Origin: Flavisphingomonas formosensis | GTDB taxonomy: Bacteria > Pseudomonadota > Alphaproteobacteria > Sphingomonadales > Sphingomonadaceae | Assembly: GCF_009755815.1 (NCBI RefSeq) | Contig: NZ_WRPK01000011.1 | Span: 124,001-188,000 of the forward strand | Direction of reading: 5' to 3' | DNA: 64,000 nt | Shown here: one piece after another, positions 1 to 8,248 of the stretch | Layout of the letters: every line of letters begins with the position of its first letter | Numbering within the stretch: the stretch's first letter is position 1 | The notes under the pieces: generated by a model | What the model saw: the letters and a program-made list of their open reading frames with translations, nothing else | What the model was told of the DNA's origin: nothing | Database searches by the model: none | Position numbers and translations under genes: made by a program

Positions 1-317
1 TCGGGCGGGCGGGGGGCACTGGCGGCAATCGAGGCGCTTTCGGACTTCAGCGGCCGTGACACCGGGCAAACGTCCTGTAGATAGCCGTTCAGCGTATTGA
101 CGAGATTGTCCTCGACAAGGCGATAATGGACATATTGGCCGCGTTTTTCGCTGGCCACCAATCCCGCATTTTCGAGCACGCTCAGATGCTGGGAGACGGC
201 GGGCTTCGATATGGAGAAACGTGCCGCGATCTCGCCCGCCGTCAGCTCTGCATGGGAAAGATAGGCGAGAATCTGCCTTCGGATCGAGGAAGAGAGGGCT
301 TCAAAAACGCGCTGCAT
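1..317 (-). CDS. ArsR/SmtB-family winged-helix repressor (5' part; runs off left edge)
   Basis: The reading frame starts at ATG 317-315 and stays open to base 1, giving at least 105 residues; the stop lies outside the window. Residues 5-75 form the ArsR winged helix: an ALSSSIRRQILAYL helix, the HTH stretch IAARFSISKPAVSQHL, and a wing ending in YVHYRL. The metal-binding CVC motif of alpha-3 is absent (ELTAGEI occupies this place), so it is probably not a classic metal sensor; the one visible cysteine is in DVCPVS after the wing. It is divergent from the desaturase gene, 85 bp away, which suggests it represses itself and that gene. No clear ribosome binding site precedes the start. Confidence 0.85.
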   Translation of the reverse strand, partial: MQRVFEALSSSIRRQILAYLSHAELTAGEIAARFSISKPAVSQHLSVLENAGLVASEKRGQYVHYRLVEDNLVNTLNGYLQDVCPVSRPLKSESASIAASAPRPP

Positions 318-367
318 TATTGGTATTTAAGGAGTTGCTTCATCTCTTGCAAAGGGTGTCTCCTTTG

Positions 368-385
368 ATTAAGAAATAACTTAAT
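368..385. promoter_or_regulatory. Inverted repeat, candidate ArsR operator
   Basis: ATTAAG and CTTAAT are perfect 6-bp arms separated by AAATAA, an 18-bp dyad in the only AT-rich spot between the divergent regulator and desaturase genes. It ends 17 bp before the desaturase start, so a bound repressor would block that transcript. The size fits ArsR operators; binding is inferred. Confidence 0.4.
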
Positions 386-402
386 TACCTATAAGGTGAT
401 CT

Positions 403-1314
403 ATGCGTGACGATCCTTATGCGGTTAATGCCCTGATTGAAACTGCTGGTGCGGATGCCGTATCAGGTTCGGTGCGATGGGATCCGGTGCACTCTGCTTG
501 GAACGGTGGGATGGCGGCCGTGTCGCTCGTTGCCGGACCGCTGCTCGTGACGCCCGGCGCGATGACTCTGTTCGTCCTGACGACAGGGATGGGCCTGCTG
601 CTCGGTCACTCCGTCGGTTTCCATCGCCGGCTGATCCATGGCAGCTTCGATTGCCCCTTATGGCTGGAACGCGTGCTGGTCTGGTTCGGCACCAGCGTGG
701 GAATGAGTGGACCTTTCTGGATGATTCGCGCGCATGATCTGAGGGACTGGGCGCAGCGCCAATCGACTTGCCATCCCTATCTCGCCCATCGCCGTTCTCC
801 GCTGTCGGATGCCTGGTGGCAGCTTCATTGCCGGCTGCAACTTGCATATCCGCCGTCTTTCGATCTCGGGCGAATCGGGCGCGATCCCTTCTACCGATTC
901 CTCGATCGAACTTGGATGGCCCAGCAGATTCCGTTGGGACTGCTCTTCTATCTGTTTGGGGGATGGAGTTGGGTGGTCTGGGGCGTCTGCGCGCGCGTTG
1001 CCGCGTCCGTTCACGGCCATTGGTTGGTCGGGCATCTCGCGCATCGCCGCGGAGCGCAGACCTGGCTGGTCGAGGGCGCGGGTGTTCAGGCGCATGACGT
1101 GCCTTGGGCCGCTATTCCGACGATGGGCGAGGCGTGGCATAACAACCATCACGCCTTCCCCGGCTCTGCACGGATCGGTCTGTATCCGGGACAAAGCGAC
1201 TGGGGCTTCGCCTTCATCCGGCTGCTCGAGAGAATCGGCCTTGCCTGGAATGTACGCACACCCGAGACGATGCCCTGGCGAGCCGGACTCTCCCTCGCCC
1301 CGCCTCAGGGCTGA
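403..1314 (+). CDS. Membrane fatty-acid desaturase (acyl-lipid/acyl-CoA type)
   Basis: A 303-residue membrane di-iron desaturase that would introduce a cis double bond into acyl chains. Histidine boxes: HSVGFH near residue 69 (HX4H), HDLRDWAQ near residue 110, and HNNHHAFPG near residue 246 (HXXHH). Hydrophobic segments lie around residues 35-70 and 178-200. The second box is HDxRDW followed by CHPYLAHR rather than the HXXHH of plant and cyanobacterial enzymes; this variant occurs in a bacterial delta-9-like group, as far as I recall. A good ribosome site (AAGGTGA) precedes ATG 403. The gene end overlaps the convergent MAPEG gene by 10 bp. Regulation by the divergent ArsR protein is likely. 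Confidence 0.88.
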   Translation: MRDDPYAVNALIETAGADAVSGSVRWDPVHSAWNGGMAAVSLVAGPLLVTPGAMTLFVLTTGMGLLLGHSVGFHRRLIHGSFDCPLWLERVLVWFGTSVGMSGPFWMIRAHDLRDWAQRQSTCHPYLAHRRSPLSDAWWQLHCRLQLAYPPSFDLGRIGRDPFYRFLDRTWMAQQIPLGLLFYLFGGWSWVVWGVCARVAASVHGHWLVGHLAHRRGAQTWLVEGAGVQAHDVPWAAIPTMGEAWHNNHHAFPGSARIGLYPGQSDWGFAFIRLLERIGLAWNVRTPETMPWRAGLSLAPPQG

Positions 1315-1317
1315 GGC
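1302..1317. terminator. Hairpin spanning two convergent stop codons
   Basis: GCCTCAG and CTGAGGC are 7-bp arms around GG. The stop of the desaturase (1312-1314) and the stop of the convergent MAPEG gene (1305-1307) both lie inside it. No T-run follows on either strand, so it is only a weak candidate for bidirectional termination. Confidence 0.3.
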
Positions 1318-1715
1318 TGCGTCGCCGGCACCGTATATGGCAGCCAGAGCGCGTAGCCGGCGAGCCCCAGCAGCACGAGGAAGGTCAGGCCGATACCGGC
1401 GCCACGCATCCAGTTGGCGTCGCCGCGCTCCAGCCCGAACGGGTGCGCCACGCGGCCCAATATGTAGAGGATGCCCGCTACCCAGAGACCGGTCTTGGAA
1501 GCTTGGGCCAGTTCGAGCAGCGCCAGGAGAATCAGGACGAACGGCGTATATTCGACATAGTTGGCATGGGCGCGCATGCGCGCGATCAGGGTCGGGTTGC
1601 CGCCGTCGCCGACCAGCACCTTCGCTGCGGCGCGGACCCGCGCCGTGCGCACGGCCAGCCAGAAATTCAATATGGCGGCGGCGCCTGCGATGGTGAGCGT
1701 GATCGGTAACATCAT
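1305..1715 (-). CDS. MAPEG-family membrane protein
   Basis: A 136-residue protein with four hydrophobic helices (about residues 3-20, 55-72, 75-90, 104-124), the topology of the MAPEG family (membrane-associated glutathione and eicosanoid enzymes). The diagnostic stretch RMRAHANYVEYTPF sits at residues 46-59. Bacterial members often have unproved glutathione-dependent activity, so the substrate is unknown. It runs convergent to the desaturase, overlapping by 10 bp, and divergent from rpmF. Confidence 0.85.
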   Translation of the reverse strand: MMLPITLTIAGAAAILNFWLAVRTARVRAAAKVLVGDGGNPTLIARMRAHANYVEYTPFVLILLALLELAQASKTGLWVAGILYILGRVAHPFGLERGDANWMRGAGIGLTFLVLLGLAGYALWLPYTVPATQPQP

Positions 1716-1752
1716 CTATGATCCCCTTCTCTCGTATCCTGACCCGCGATGC

Positions 1753-1780
1753 TTGCAACATACGCTGAAATCGCTATAGG
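1753..1780 (+). promoter_or_regulatory. Candidate sigma-70-type promoter for rpmF-plsX-fabH
   Basis: TTGCAA (1753-1758) and TATAGG (1775-1780) are separated by 16 bp, 113 bp upstream of the rpmF start. It is the best-looking -35/-10 pair in the MAPEG-rpmF gap. Prediction from sequence only. Confidence 0.4.
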
Positions 1781-1892
1781 GCCATGCGTTCGCGATGAGC
1801 CCCGCTGCCGGGTCCGTTGGCTTCGTGCCCGGATCGAAGGCGGCTAAGCTCGTCGCTTATTCTTTTTTGAACTGATTGGAACAGGTGCCGAG

Positions 1893-2072
1893 ATGGCCGT
1901 CCCCAAGAGAAAAACCTCGCCCTCGCGGCGGAACATGCGTCGCAGCCATCACGCGCTGTCGGTCGAGTCGTTTCAGGAATGCCCGAACTGCGGCGAGCTG
2001 AAGCGCCCGCATAATCTCTGCTCGGCTTGCGGGCACTATAACGGTCGTGAGATCGTCCCCGCCGAAGCCTGA
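1893..2072 (+). CDS. rpmF: 50S ribosomal protein L32
   Basis: A 59-residue protein beginning [20 protein letters not shown], the invariant basic start of bacterial L32. It carries the four-cysteine zinc site CPNCG (residues 30-34) and CSACG (43-47), so it is the zinc-binding form. It is the first gene of the rpmF-plsX-fabH cluster, a bacterial arrangement linking ribosome production with membrane lipid synthesis. plsX begins 22 bp after its stop. Confidence 0.97.
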   Translation: MAVPKRKTSPSRRNMRRSHHALSVESFQECPNCGELKRPHNLCSACGHYNGREIVPAEA

Positions 2073-2094
2073 GGCACAGGGGGGAGCGGATACC

Positions 2095-3141
2095 GTGGGC
2101 GAAAGCACGCCGCGGATCGCTATAGACGCGATGGGGGGAGATGGCGGTCCGGCCGTAATGGTGGCCGGCGCCGCTTTGGCGCGTAAGCGCTTCCCTGATC
2201 TTGCTTTCCGCCTGTTCGGTGACGAGACGGCGCTGCGTGCCGAACTCGCTCGCCACAAGGGATTCGACGCTGAGATCGTCCACGCACCGGACAAGATCTC
2301 GGGCGAGGACAAGCCGAGCCAGGCGATTCGTCGGGCAAAGACGACGTCGATGGGGCTTGCCATCGCGGACGTGAAGGCGAAGCAGTGCGGCGCGGCTCTG
2401 TCCGCGGGCAATACCGGCGCGCTCATGGCGATGTCGAAGCTATCGCTGCGCACCATGCCCGGCATCGATCGACCCGCGCTCGCCGCGCTGCTGCCGACAT
2501 TGGGCGACAATGATGTCGTGATGCTGGATCTCGGTGCGAACACCGAGTGCGACACTCAGAATCTCGTCCAGTTCGCGATCATGGGCGCGGCCTATGCGCG
2601 CACGGTGATGAATCTTTCGACGCCGCGGGTGAGCCTGCTCAACATCGGCACGGAGGAACTCAAGGGCACCGATGAGCTGCGGGACGCCGCCGCGCTGCTG
2701 CGCGAGGCGCATTTCCTGCCAATCCGGTTCACCGGTTTCATCGAAGCCGATCGGCTCGGCCGCGGCGAGACCGACGTCATCGTCTCCGACGGCTTCTCCG
2801 GCAACATCGCGCTCAAGTCGGTCGAGGGCACGGCCCGTTTCGTCACCGATCTGTTGCGGCGCGCCTTTGCCAGCTCGCTGCGGTCCAAGGCCGGCTTCCT
2901 GCTCTCGCGCCCCGCTTTCCGGCTGCTGAGCGTCCACCTGGATCCCAATAATCACAACGGCGCCGTTTTCCTCGGCCTCAATGGCATCGTCGTGAAGAGT
3001 CACGGCGGCGCCGATGCGCAAGGTGTCGCCAACGCGATAGGTGTCGCCGCCTCTATGCTCGAAAATGACATCAGCCGCCGGATCGCCGACGATCTGGCCA
3101 ATTTCCGCACGCATGAATCCTCGGTGGTGGCCGCCCAGTGA
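2095..3141 (+). CDS. plsX: Phosphate acyltransferase PlsX
   Basis: Converts acyl-ACP and phosphate to acyl-phosphate, the first committed step of PlsX/PlsY-type phospholipid synthesis; a peripheral membrane enzyme of 348 residues. Family landmarks are [12 protein letters not shown] near the N terminus, [10 protein letters not shown], and [11 protein letters not shown] in the second half. I chose GTG 2095 because GGGGGAG lies 9 bases upstream and the protein then starts right before the conserved domain; an earlier GTG at 2047 would overlap rpmF. Its stop overlaps the fabH start (GTGA), indicating translational coupling. Confidence 0.95.
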   Translation: MGESTPRIAIDAMGGDGGPAVMVAGAALARKRFPDLAFRLFGDETALRAELARHKGFDAEIVHAPDKISGEDKPSQAIRRAKTTSMGLAIADVKAKQCGAALSAGNTGALMAMSKLSLRTMPGIDRPALAALLPTLGDNDVVMLDLGANTECDTQNLVQFAIMGAAYARTVMNLSTPRVSLLNIGTEELKGTDELRDAAALLREAHFLPIRFTGFIEADRLGRGETDVIVSDGFSGNIALKSVEGTARFVTDLLRRAFASSLRSKAGFLLSRPAFRLLSVHLDPNNHNGAVFLGLNGIVVKSHGGADAQGVANAIGVAASMLENDISRRIADDLANFRTHESSVVAAQ

Positions 3142-4097
3142 CGCGTCGTGCCATCATTGCCGGAACGGGCTCCGCGCTTCCCGTCCGCCGCGTCTCCAAC
3201 GAAGAGCTGGCCCGGACCGTCGACACGTCCGACGAATGGATCGTCGAACGGACGGGCATTCGCTATCGCTACATAGCAGGCGAGAACGAGACGACCGGCA
3301 CGCTTGCCACAGAAGCGGCGCGCCGTGCCCTCGACGCCGCCGGCATTGCGCCGGAGCAGGTGAAGCTCATCGTGCTCGCCACGGCGACGCCCGATCAGAC
3401 TTTTCCTTCCACCGCCACGAAGGTTCAGACCGCGCTCGGCATCGCCGATTGCGTCGCCTTCGACGTGCAGGCGGTCTGCTCCGGCTTTCTCTATGCGCTC
3501 GGGGTCGCCGAAAGCATGATCCGCGGCGGCACCGCCGACGTCGCGTTGGTGATCGGGTCGGAGACGTTCAGCCGTATCCTCGACTGGGAAGACCGGGCGA
3601 CCTGCGTCCTTTTCGGCGACGGCGCGGGCGCCGTGGTGCTGAAGGCGGAGGAGGGGGAGCGCGGCGTGCTTTCCGTCAAGCTTCATGCCGACGGTCGCCA
3701 TAATCAGCTCCTCTATGTCGATGGCGGCCCTTCGACCACCGGCACGGTGGGCAAGCTGCGCATGAAGGGATCCGAGGTCTTCCGCCATGCGGTGGTCAAT
3801 CTGGCGACCGTGCTGGGCGAGACGCTGGAGGCTGTGGGGCTGAGCGCCGAGGATGTGGACTGGGTGGTTCCGCACCAGGCGAACCGCCGGATTCTCGACG
3901 CCACCGCGCGCAAGCTCGGCCTTCCTCCGGAGAAGGTGATCATCACCGTCGATCGCCATGCCAACACCTCCGCCGCCTCCGTTCCGCTGGCCCTGGACGA
4001 GGCGGTGCGCGACGGACGGATCAAGCGCGGCGACCTGCTCGTGCTCGAGGCGATGGGCGGCGGCTTCACCTGGGGCGCGGCGGCCGTTCGCTATTGA
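3138..4097 (+). CDS. fabH: Beta-ketoacyl-ACP synthase III FabH
   Basis: Condenses acetyl-CoA with malonyl-ACP to start fatty-acid synthesis. The 319-residue chain has the FabH catalytic triad: Cys114 in AVCSGF, His246 in PHQANRR and Asn276 in HANTSAAS. Length matches the family. It starts at GTG 3138, overlapping the plsX stop by 4 bases. Its place between plsX and ihfA is typical of alphaproteobacteria. Confidence 0.97.
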   Translation: MTRRAIIAGTGSALPVRRVSNEELARTVDTSDEWIVERTGIRYRYIAGENETTGTLATEAARRALDAAGIAPEQVKLIVLATATPDQTFPSTATKVQTALGIADCVAFDVQAVCSGFLYALGVAESMIRGGTADVALVIGSETFSRILDWEDRATCVLFGDGAGAVVLKAEEGERGVLSVKLHADGRHNQLLYVDGGPSTTGTVGKLRMKGSEVFRHAVVNLATVLGETLEAVGLSAEDVDWVVPHQANRRILDATARKLGLPPEKVIITVDRHANTSAASVPLALDEAVRDGRIKRGDLLVLEAMGGGFTWGAAAVRY

Positions 4098-4121
4098 GGC
4101 AATCCGCCGCGAATCAGGGGT

Positions 4122-4150
4122 TTGCACGTTGTGCAAGCCTGCGATATGCT
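4122..4150 (+). promoter_or_regulatory. Candidate ihfA promoter with overlapping dyad
   Basis: TTGCAC (4122-4127) and TATGCT (4145-4150) have the ideal 17-bp spacing and lie 28 bp before the ihfA start. The -35 hexamer is itself one arm of the dyad TTGCAC-GTT-GTGCAA (4122-4136), a possible regulator site. This implies ihfA can be transcribed separately from fabH. Confidence 0.45.
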
Positions 4151-4178
4151 TTTGCCGGGATTGCGGAGGGGACCTCGA

Positions 4179-4478
4179 ATGGCTGTTGCCGGAACCTTGA
4201 CCCGGGCTGACCTTGCCGAATCTGTGCATCGCGAGATCGGCTTGTCCCGTGCCGAGTCAGCCAATCTCGTCGAGCAGATACTCGAAAACATGTGTGCAGC
4301 CCTGTCGCGCGGCGAGAATGTGAAGATTTCCGGCTTCGGCAGCTTCATCCTTCGGGACAAGGGCGAACGAATCGGCCGTAACCCGAAAACCGGAGTCGAA
4401 GTGCCGATCGCGCCGCGCCGGGTGCTCACTTTCCGTGCCAGCCAGATGATGCGGGAACGCATCGTCAAGAGCGCCTGA
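4179..4478 (+). CDS. ihfA: Integration host factor subunit alpha
   Basis: A 99-residue DNA-bending HU/IHF-fold protein. The beta-arm signature [12 protein letters not shown] with the intercalating proline is at about residues 66-77, after the GFGSF stretch. It pairs with IhfB and organises nucleoprotein complexes. ATG 4179 is chosen over the upstream frame because GGAGGGG precedes it and the length fits the family. It is followed 11 bp later by the MerR gene, as usual in proteobacteria. Confidence 0.95.
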   Translation: MAVAGTLTRADLAESVHREIGLSRAESANLVEQILENMCAALSRGENVKISGFGSFILRDKGERIGRNPKTGVEVPIAPRRVLTFRASQMMRERIVKSA

Positions 4479-4489
4479 CCGAGGCCTGG

Positions 4490-4870
4490 ATGGCGGAGGA
4501 GAAAGCCGAAGGCGCGTTCCGCACGATCGGCGAACTCTCGGAAGAGCTCGGCTTGCCGCAGCACATATTGCGCTATTGGGAAACCAAGTTCCCGCAGTTG
4601 CGCCCTTTGCAGCGCGCCGGCAATCGCCGCTATTATCGCCCCGCCGACGTCGATCTGGTGAAGCGGATCGACGGGCTGCTCAATCGTGAAGGCTATACGA
4701 TCAAGGGCGTTCAGAAGCTGCTTTCAGCCCGCACCGGCAGGACGGCGATTGCGGTCCCCGACGACATGCCGCTGCCTGTCGTGGCTGCGCGGGCTGGCCT
4801 TGCCCCGCATGTCCGTTCCGAATTGCGGGCGATCCGTGACGAGTTGATGCAGGCGCTCGCACGCGATTGA
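4490..4870 (+). CDS. MerR-family transcriptional regulator
   Basis: 126 residues. The MerR winged helix is at residues 11-80: [20 protein letters not shown], then the [15 protein letters not shown] wing. It has no metal- or drug-binding C-terminal domain with conserved cysteines, only a short helical tail, so the ligand is unknown. This small MerR routinely follows ihfA in proteobacteria and is probably cotranscribed with it. Confidence 0.9.
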   Translation: MAEEKAEGAFRTIGELSEELGLPQHILRYWETKFPQLRPLQRAGNRRYYRPADVDLVKRIDGLLNREGYTIKGVQKLLSARTGRTAIAVPDDMPLPVVAARAGLAPHVRSELRAIRDELMQALARD

Positions 4871-4952
4871 CGCCGCCGGGCGGGTGCCCCGGTGCTTTGT
4901 GCCCGCACGCCCTACGTTCGCATCGCCCGCGAACTATGTTAGGGGCGAGACC

Positions 4953-6233
4953 ATGGCTACTGCGATACTCGAAGAGCGTCCCCTCGACGCCACCGCCCTC
5001 ATCGATGACATGGGCCGCCGCGCGCGGGCCGCTGCTGCGGTGCTGGCGCGGACGCCGACCAAGCGCAAGGCGGAGGCGCTGCGTGCTGCCGCGCGCGCGA
5101 TTCGCACGCGTCAGGCCGAGATTCTCGCCGCCAATGCCGAGGATATGGCGAAAGGCGAGGCCAACGGGCTCACCGCCGCGCTGCTCGACCGGCTGAAGCT
5201 CGACGCCAAGCGGCTGGAAGGCGTCGCCGCGGGGCTGGAGGCTGTGGCGGCGCTGCCCGATCCTGTCGGCGAGACGATTTCGGAAAGCCGCCGGCCCAAC
5301 GGCCTCGTGCTGCAGCGCGTGCGCGTGCCGCTCGGCGTGGTGGGCATCATCTATGAAAGCCGGCCCAACGTAACCGCGGATGCCGGCGCGCTGGGTCTCA
5401 TGGCCGGCAATGCGGTGATCCTGCGCGGCGGATCCGAGGCGATCACGACGAGCCGCGCCATTCATGCCGCGCTGCTCGACGGGCTGCGCGAGGCGGCCCT
5501 GCCGGAAGATGCCATCCAACTGATCCCCGTCACCGACCGCGCTGCCGTCGGGGCGATGCTGAAGGCGGCCGGCCTCATCGACATCATCGTGCCACGCGGC
5601 GGCAAAGGGCTCGTCGCGCGCGTGCAGGAAGAAGCGCGCGTGCCCGTGCTCGCCCATCTCGACGGCCTGTGCCACACTTATATCGATCGCGCCGCCGATC
5701 CGGAGAAGGCGCTGTCGCTGGCGGTCAACGCCAAGATGCGGCGCACCGGCATCTGCGGCTCCACCGAGACGCTGCTGATCGATTCGGCCTATGGCGATCC
5801 CGCGCCGATCCTCTCCGCCTTGATCGATGCCGGCTGCGAATTGCGCGGTACCGATTCGGTGCGGGCGATCGACGGGCGGATCAAGGCCGCGACAGACGAG
5901 GACTGGGATACGGAATATCTCGACGCGATCTGTTCGGTCGCGCTCGTCGACGGCATCGATGCCGCCATCGCCCATATCGAGCGGCACGGCTCGCATCACA
6001 CCGATGCGATCGTCACCGAGGATACGGCGGCAGCCGAGAAGTTCCTGAACGAGGTCGATTCCGCGATCGTGATGGTCAACGCCTCGACCCAGTTCGCCGA
6101 CGGCGGCGAATTCGGGCTGGGCGCGGAGATCGGCATTTCTACGGGGCGGATGCATGCGCGCGGTCCCGTCGCGCTCGAAGGGCTGACCACCTATAAATGG
6201 CTGGTGCGCGGCACCGGCCAGACGCGGCCTTGA
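4953..6233 (+). CDS. proA: Gamma-glutamyl phosphate reductase
   Basis: Reduces gamma-glutamyl phosphate to glutamate semialdehyde with NADPH, the second step of proline synthesis; cytosolic, 426 residues. It belongs to the aldehyde dehydrogenase superfamily. The catalytic cysteine is Cys268 in [15 protein letters not shown], and the cofactor-side [15 protein letters not shown] stretch is near residue 130. ATG 4953 is chosen over an upstream in-frame ATG at 4884 because AGGGGCGAG precedes it and homologous sequence starts there. No proB is visible in the window. Confidence 0.95.
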   Translation: MATAILEERPLDATALIDDMGRRARAAAAVLARTPTKRKAEALRAAARAIRTRQAEILAANAEDMAKGEANGLTAALLDRLKLDAKRLEGVAAGLEAVAALPDPVGETISESRRPNGLVLQRVRVPLGVVGIIYESRPNVTADAGALGLMAGNAVILRGGSEAITTSRAIHAALLDGLREAALPEDAIQLIPVTDRAAVGAMLKAAGLIDIIVPRGGKGLVARVQEEARVPVLAHLDGLCHTYIDRAADPEKALSLAVNAKMRRTGICGSTETLLIDSAYGDPAPILSALIDAGCELRGTDSVRAIDGRIKAATDEDWDTEYLDAICSVALVDGIDAAIAHIERHGSHHTDAIVTEDTAAAEKFLNEVDSAIVMVNASTQFADGGEFGLGAEIGISTGRMHARGPVALEGLTTYKWLVRGTGQTRP

Positions 6234-6239
6234 ACCTGC

Positions 6240-6265
6240 TGTATCGGATGTATACATTCGATACA
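6240..6265. promoter_or_regulatory. 26-bp palindromic operator overlapping the antitoxin start codon
   Basis: Outer arms TGTATCG and CGATACA flank the perfect inner palindrome ATGTATACAT; only one opposed base pair (6247/6258) breaks the symmetry. The last base is the A of the antitoxin ATG. Ribbon-helix-helix antitoxins commonly bind such dyads to repress their own operon. Because the dyad fills the place of a ribosome site, the transcript may be leaderless. Confidence 0.6.
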
Positions 6266-6507
6266 TGAGCAAGACCGCCGTCATTACCGCCCGTCTGGAC
6301 GTCGATACTCTGGCGCTCGTCGACAGGATCGCCGGTGCGCATGGCCGTAGTAGGGCATGGTTCGCTGCGCGGGCGATCCGGCATGCGGCCGAACAGGAAG
6401 CGGAGCTGCTGGAATTCCTGCAAAAGGGGATCGACGCCGCTGAGTCGGGCGATTTGATCGATCATGACGCGGTTTTCCGCGAGATTCGGGCACGACGGAC
6501 GGAATGA
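6265..6507 (+). CDS. Ribbon-helix-helix antitoxin (CopG/ParD type)
   Basis: 80 residues. The N terminus TAVITARLDVDTLALVDRIAG followed by a GRSRAWFAARAIR helix is a typical ribbon-helix-helix DNA-binding fold, with an acidic C-terminal tail to wrap the toxin. Its stop overlaps the toxin start by 4 bases (ATGA). A 26-bp palindrome ends on its start codon, consistent with autorepression. No Shine-Dalgarno sequence is visible. It lies between two housekeeping genes, 31 bp after proA. Confidence 0.85.
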   Translation: MSKTAVITARLDVDTLALVDRIAGAHGRSRAWFAARAIRHAAEQEAELLEFLQKGIDAAESGDLIDHDAVFREIRARRTE

Positions 6508-6791
6508 GGCGCGTTCGCTGGACCCGTCCGGCCATGGAAGATCTTGCCGCGATCGATGCATATTGGCAGGAGAATGCGTCGGATCGCGCGGATGCCGTTC
6601 TTGGGCGGATCGAGGCCGCAGCGATGTTCCTTGCGGAGATTCCGGAGGCTGGCCCCGAGTTCGAAGAAATAGGTGCGCGCAAGTGGAGCATCGCCCGGAC
6701 GCGGTATCAGCTCTTTTACAGAGTGAGAGATAGCGAGATTCAGATTCTCCGTGCGCGTCACGCGAGTGAAAACCGGCGGGATCCGTCATGA
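6504..6791 (+). CDS. RelE/ParE-superfamily toxin
   Basis: 95 residues with the RelE/ParE pattern: RVRWTRPAMEDLAAIDAYW at the start, WSIARTRYQLFYRVRDSEIQILRARHASENRRDP at the end (a beta-sheet with an RxxYRV/ILxxxHxxR-like pattern; written here as conserved positions 63-92). ParE members poison DNA gyrase and RelE members cleave mRNA; which applies cannot be told. It overlaps the antitoxin upstream and the nadD start downstream, each through ATGA, so toxin and NadD translation are coupled. Third-codon GC looks lower than in neighbours, hinting at acquisition. Confidence 0.85.
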   Translation: MRRVRWTRPAMEDLAAIDAYWQENASDRADAVLGRIEAAAMFLAEIPEAGPEFEEIGARKWSIARTRYQLFYRVRDSEIQILRARHASENRRDPS

Positions 6792-7453
6792 TCCGCACCG
6801 GCCTGCTCGGCGGCTCCTTCAATCCCGCGCATCGCACCCATCGCAAGATCAGCCTTGCGGCGATGGAGGCGCTCGGGCTGGATGAGGTGTGGTGGCTCGT
6901 TTCGCCCGGCAACCCGCTGAAACGCGCCGCGCGGGACATGGCGCCGCTCGCCGCACGCTATGGTTCCGCCTTGCGCATGGCGCGCCGCGCGCCGATCCGG
7001 CCGACCGTGATCGAGCTCGACCTGCGCACGCGCTACACTGTCGACACGCTCGTCCGGATCGTTCGCCGCTATCCGCATCGCCAGTTCATCTGGCTGATGG
7101 GCTCGGACAATCTGGAGCAGTTTCCGCAGTGGCGGCAGTGGCGGAGGATCGCGCGGACGGTGCCGATTGCGGTCGTCGTCAGAGAAGGATATGATAGGCC
7201 GGCCCGTGCCGTGAGGGCAATGGGCTGGCTGCGGCGCTTCGTTCGGCCCGCAGGCCAGGCGCAGGAGTGGACGCACTGGAGATTGCCGGCGCTCGTGCAG
7301 TTGCGCTTTCGCCCAGATCCCGTCTCCGCCACGCGGCTTCGTGCCACGAACCCCGGCTGGCATGCCGATTATGCCGACATGGCCTCGCGCGATCGCGTCA
7401 CGCGCCGGCCAATCCCCATGGAGGATCTTTGCCCAGTACCGCCGCTGCCTTAG
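6788..7453 (+). CDS. nadD: Nicotinate-nucleotide adenylyltransferase
   Basis: Adenylates nicotinate mononucleotide to deamido-NAD, an essential step in NAD synthesis. 221 residues. The nucleotidyltransferase motif GGSFNPAHRTHRKIS is at residues 8-22 and the SATRLR substrate motif at about 180-185. The ATG overlaps the toxin stop by 4 bases (ATGA). It opens the conserved run nadD-rsfS-rlmH-envC-ctpA; expression through the toxin-antitoxin operator is plausible because there is no space for a separate promoter immediately upstream. Confidence 0.94.
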   Translation: MIRTGLLGGSFNPAHRTHRKISLAAMEALGLDEVWWLVSPGNPLKRAARDMAPLAARYGSALRMARRAPIRPTVIELDLRTRYTVDTLVRIVRRYPHRQFIWLMGSDNLEQFPQWRQWRRIARTVPIAVVVREGYDRPARAVRAMGWLRRFVRPAGQAQEWTHWRLPALVQLRFRPDPVSATRLRATNPGWHADYADMASRDRVTRRPIPMEDLCPVPPLP

Positions 7454-7818
7454 GCAGCAAGCCCGATCCCGTCGAAGCGCTGCACCAGCTGGTGCTTGCC
7501 TCGCTCGATGATGACCAAGCCCTCGACACCGTTTCCATACCGCTGGCCGGAAAGAGCAGCATCGCCGATCACATGGTGATCGCGAGCGGCCGTTCCACGC
7601 GGCAGGTGGCGTCGATGGCGCACAAGCTGGTCGATCGCATCAAGGCCGAAACCGGCAAGGTTGCCCGTATCGAAGGGCTGCCGACGGCCGATTGGGTGCT
7701 GATCGACGCGCAGGACGTGATCGTCCATCTTTTCCGACCGGAAGTCCGCAGCTTCTACAATCTGGAGCGGATGTGGGCCTTCGGCGAAGCGCCGAGCGCG
7801 GCCGCCAGCGAAGCCTGA
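7429..7818 (+). CDS. rsfS: Ribosomal silencing factor RsfS
   Basis: Binds L14 on the 50S subunit and blocks subunit joining when nutrients are short. About 129 residues with the family core DHMVIASGRSTRQV, the EGLPTADWVLIDAQDVIVH block, and FRPEVRSFYNLERMW near the end. I place the start at TTG 7429 behind GGAGGA, inside the end of nadD (25-base overlap). The reading frame continues further upstream but that part is antiparallel-free nadD coding sequence and looks non-native. Confidence 0.9.
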   Translation: MPSTAAALGSKPDPVEALHQLVLASLDDDQALDTVSIPLAGKSSIADHMVIASGRSTRQVASMAHKLVDRIKAETGKVARIEGLPTADWVLIDAQDVIVHLFRPEVRSFYNLERMWAFGEAPSAAASEA

Positions 7819-7825
7819 CGCCGCG

Positions 7826-8248
7826 TTGCTGCTGCATATCGTGGCCCGCGGGCGCATCGGGCGCGGGCCGGAGGCGGAGCTCGTCGATCGCTATCTGAAG
7901 CGGATCGCATGGCCCGTCCGAATTTCGGAGCTTCCCGACAAGGGTGGGCGCATGCCGCCGCGCGAAGCCGCCACCATCGTCATCGCGCTGGATGAGAAGG
8001 GCCGCCAGTTCGGCTCGATGGACTTCGCGCACCAACTCGGCCGCTGGCGCGATGATGGCCGGCGAGAGGCGCGGTTCCTGATCGGCGCCGCGGACGGGCT
8101 CGAGCCGGCTGATCGTGACGGTGCGGATCTGCTGATCGCCTATGGCGCCGCTACCTGGCCCCATCTGATGGTGCGCGCCATGCTTGCCGAGCAGCTCTGG
8201 CGCGCGACCAGCATCCTTGCCAATCATCCCTATCATCGCGAAGGGTGA
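7826..8248 (+). CDS. rlmH: 23S rRNA (pseudouridine-1915-N3) methyltransferase RlmH
   Basis: SPOUT-class methyltransferase acting on helix 69 of assembled ribosomes. 140 residues. The start LLHIVARGRIGRGPE, the knot motif FLIGAADGL near residue 90, and the C-terminal HPYHREG are diagnostic. It starts with TTG 7826, 7 bp after rsfS; the family begins exactly here, which decides the start. RsfS-RlmH pairing is common in bacteria. The next gene begins directly after its stop. Confidence 0.95.
   Translation: MLLHIVARGRIGRGPEAELVDRYLKRIAWPVRISELPDKGGRMPPREAATIVIALDEKGRQFGSMDFAHQLGRWRDDGRREARFLIGAADGLEPADRDGADLLIAYGAATWPHLMVRAMLAEQLWRATSILANHPYHREG

Noticed and set aside
4871-4952. Possible tRNA gene between merR and proA
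   Set aside because: No cloverleaf can be drawn in this GC-rich 82-bp spacer.
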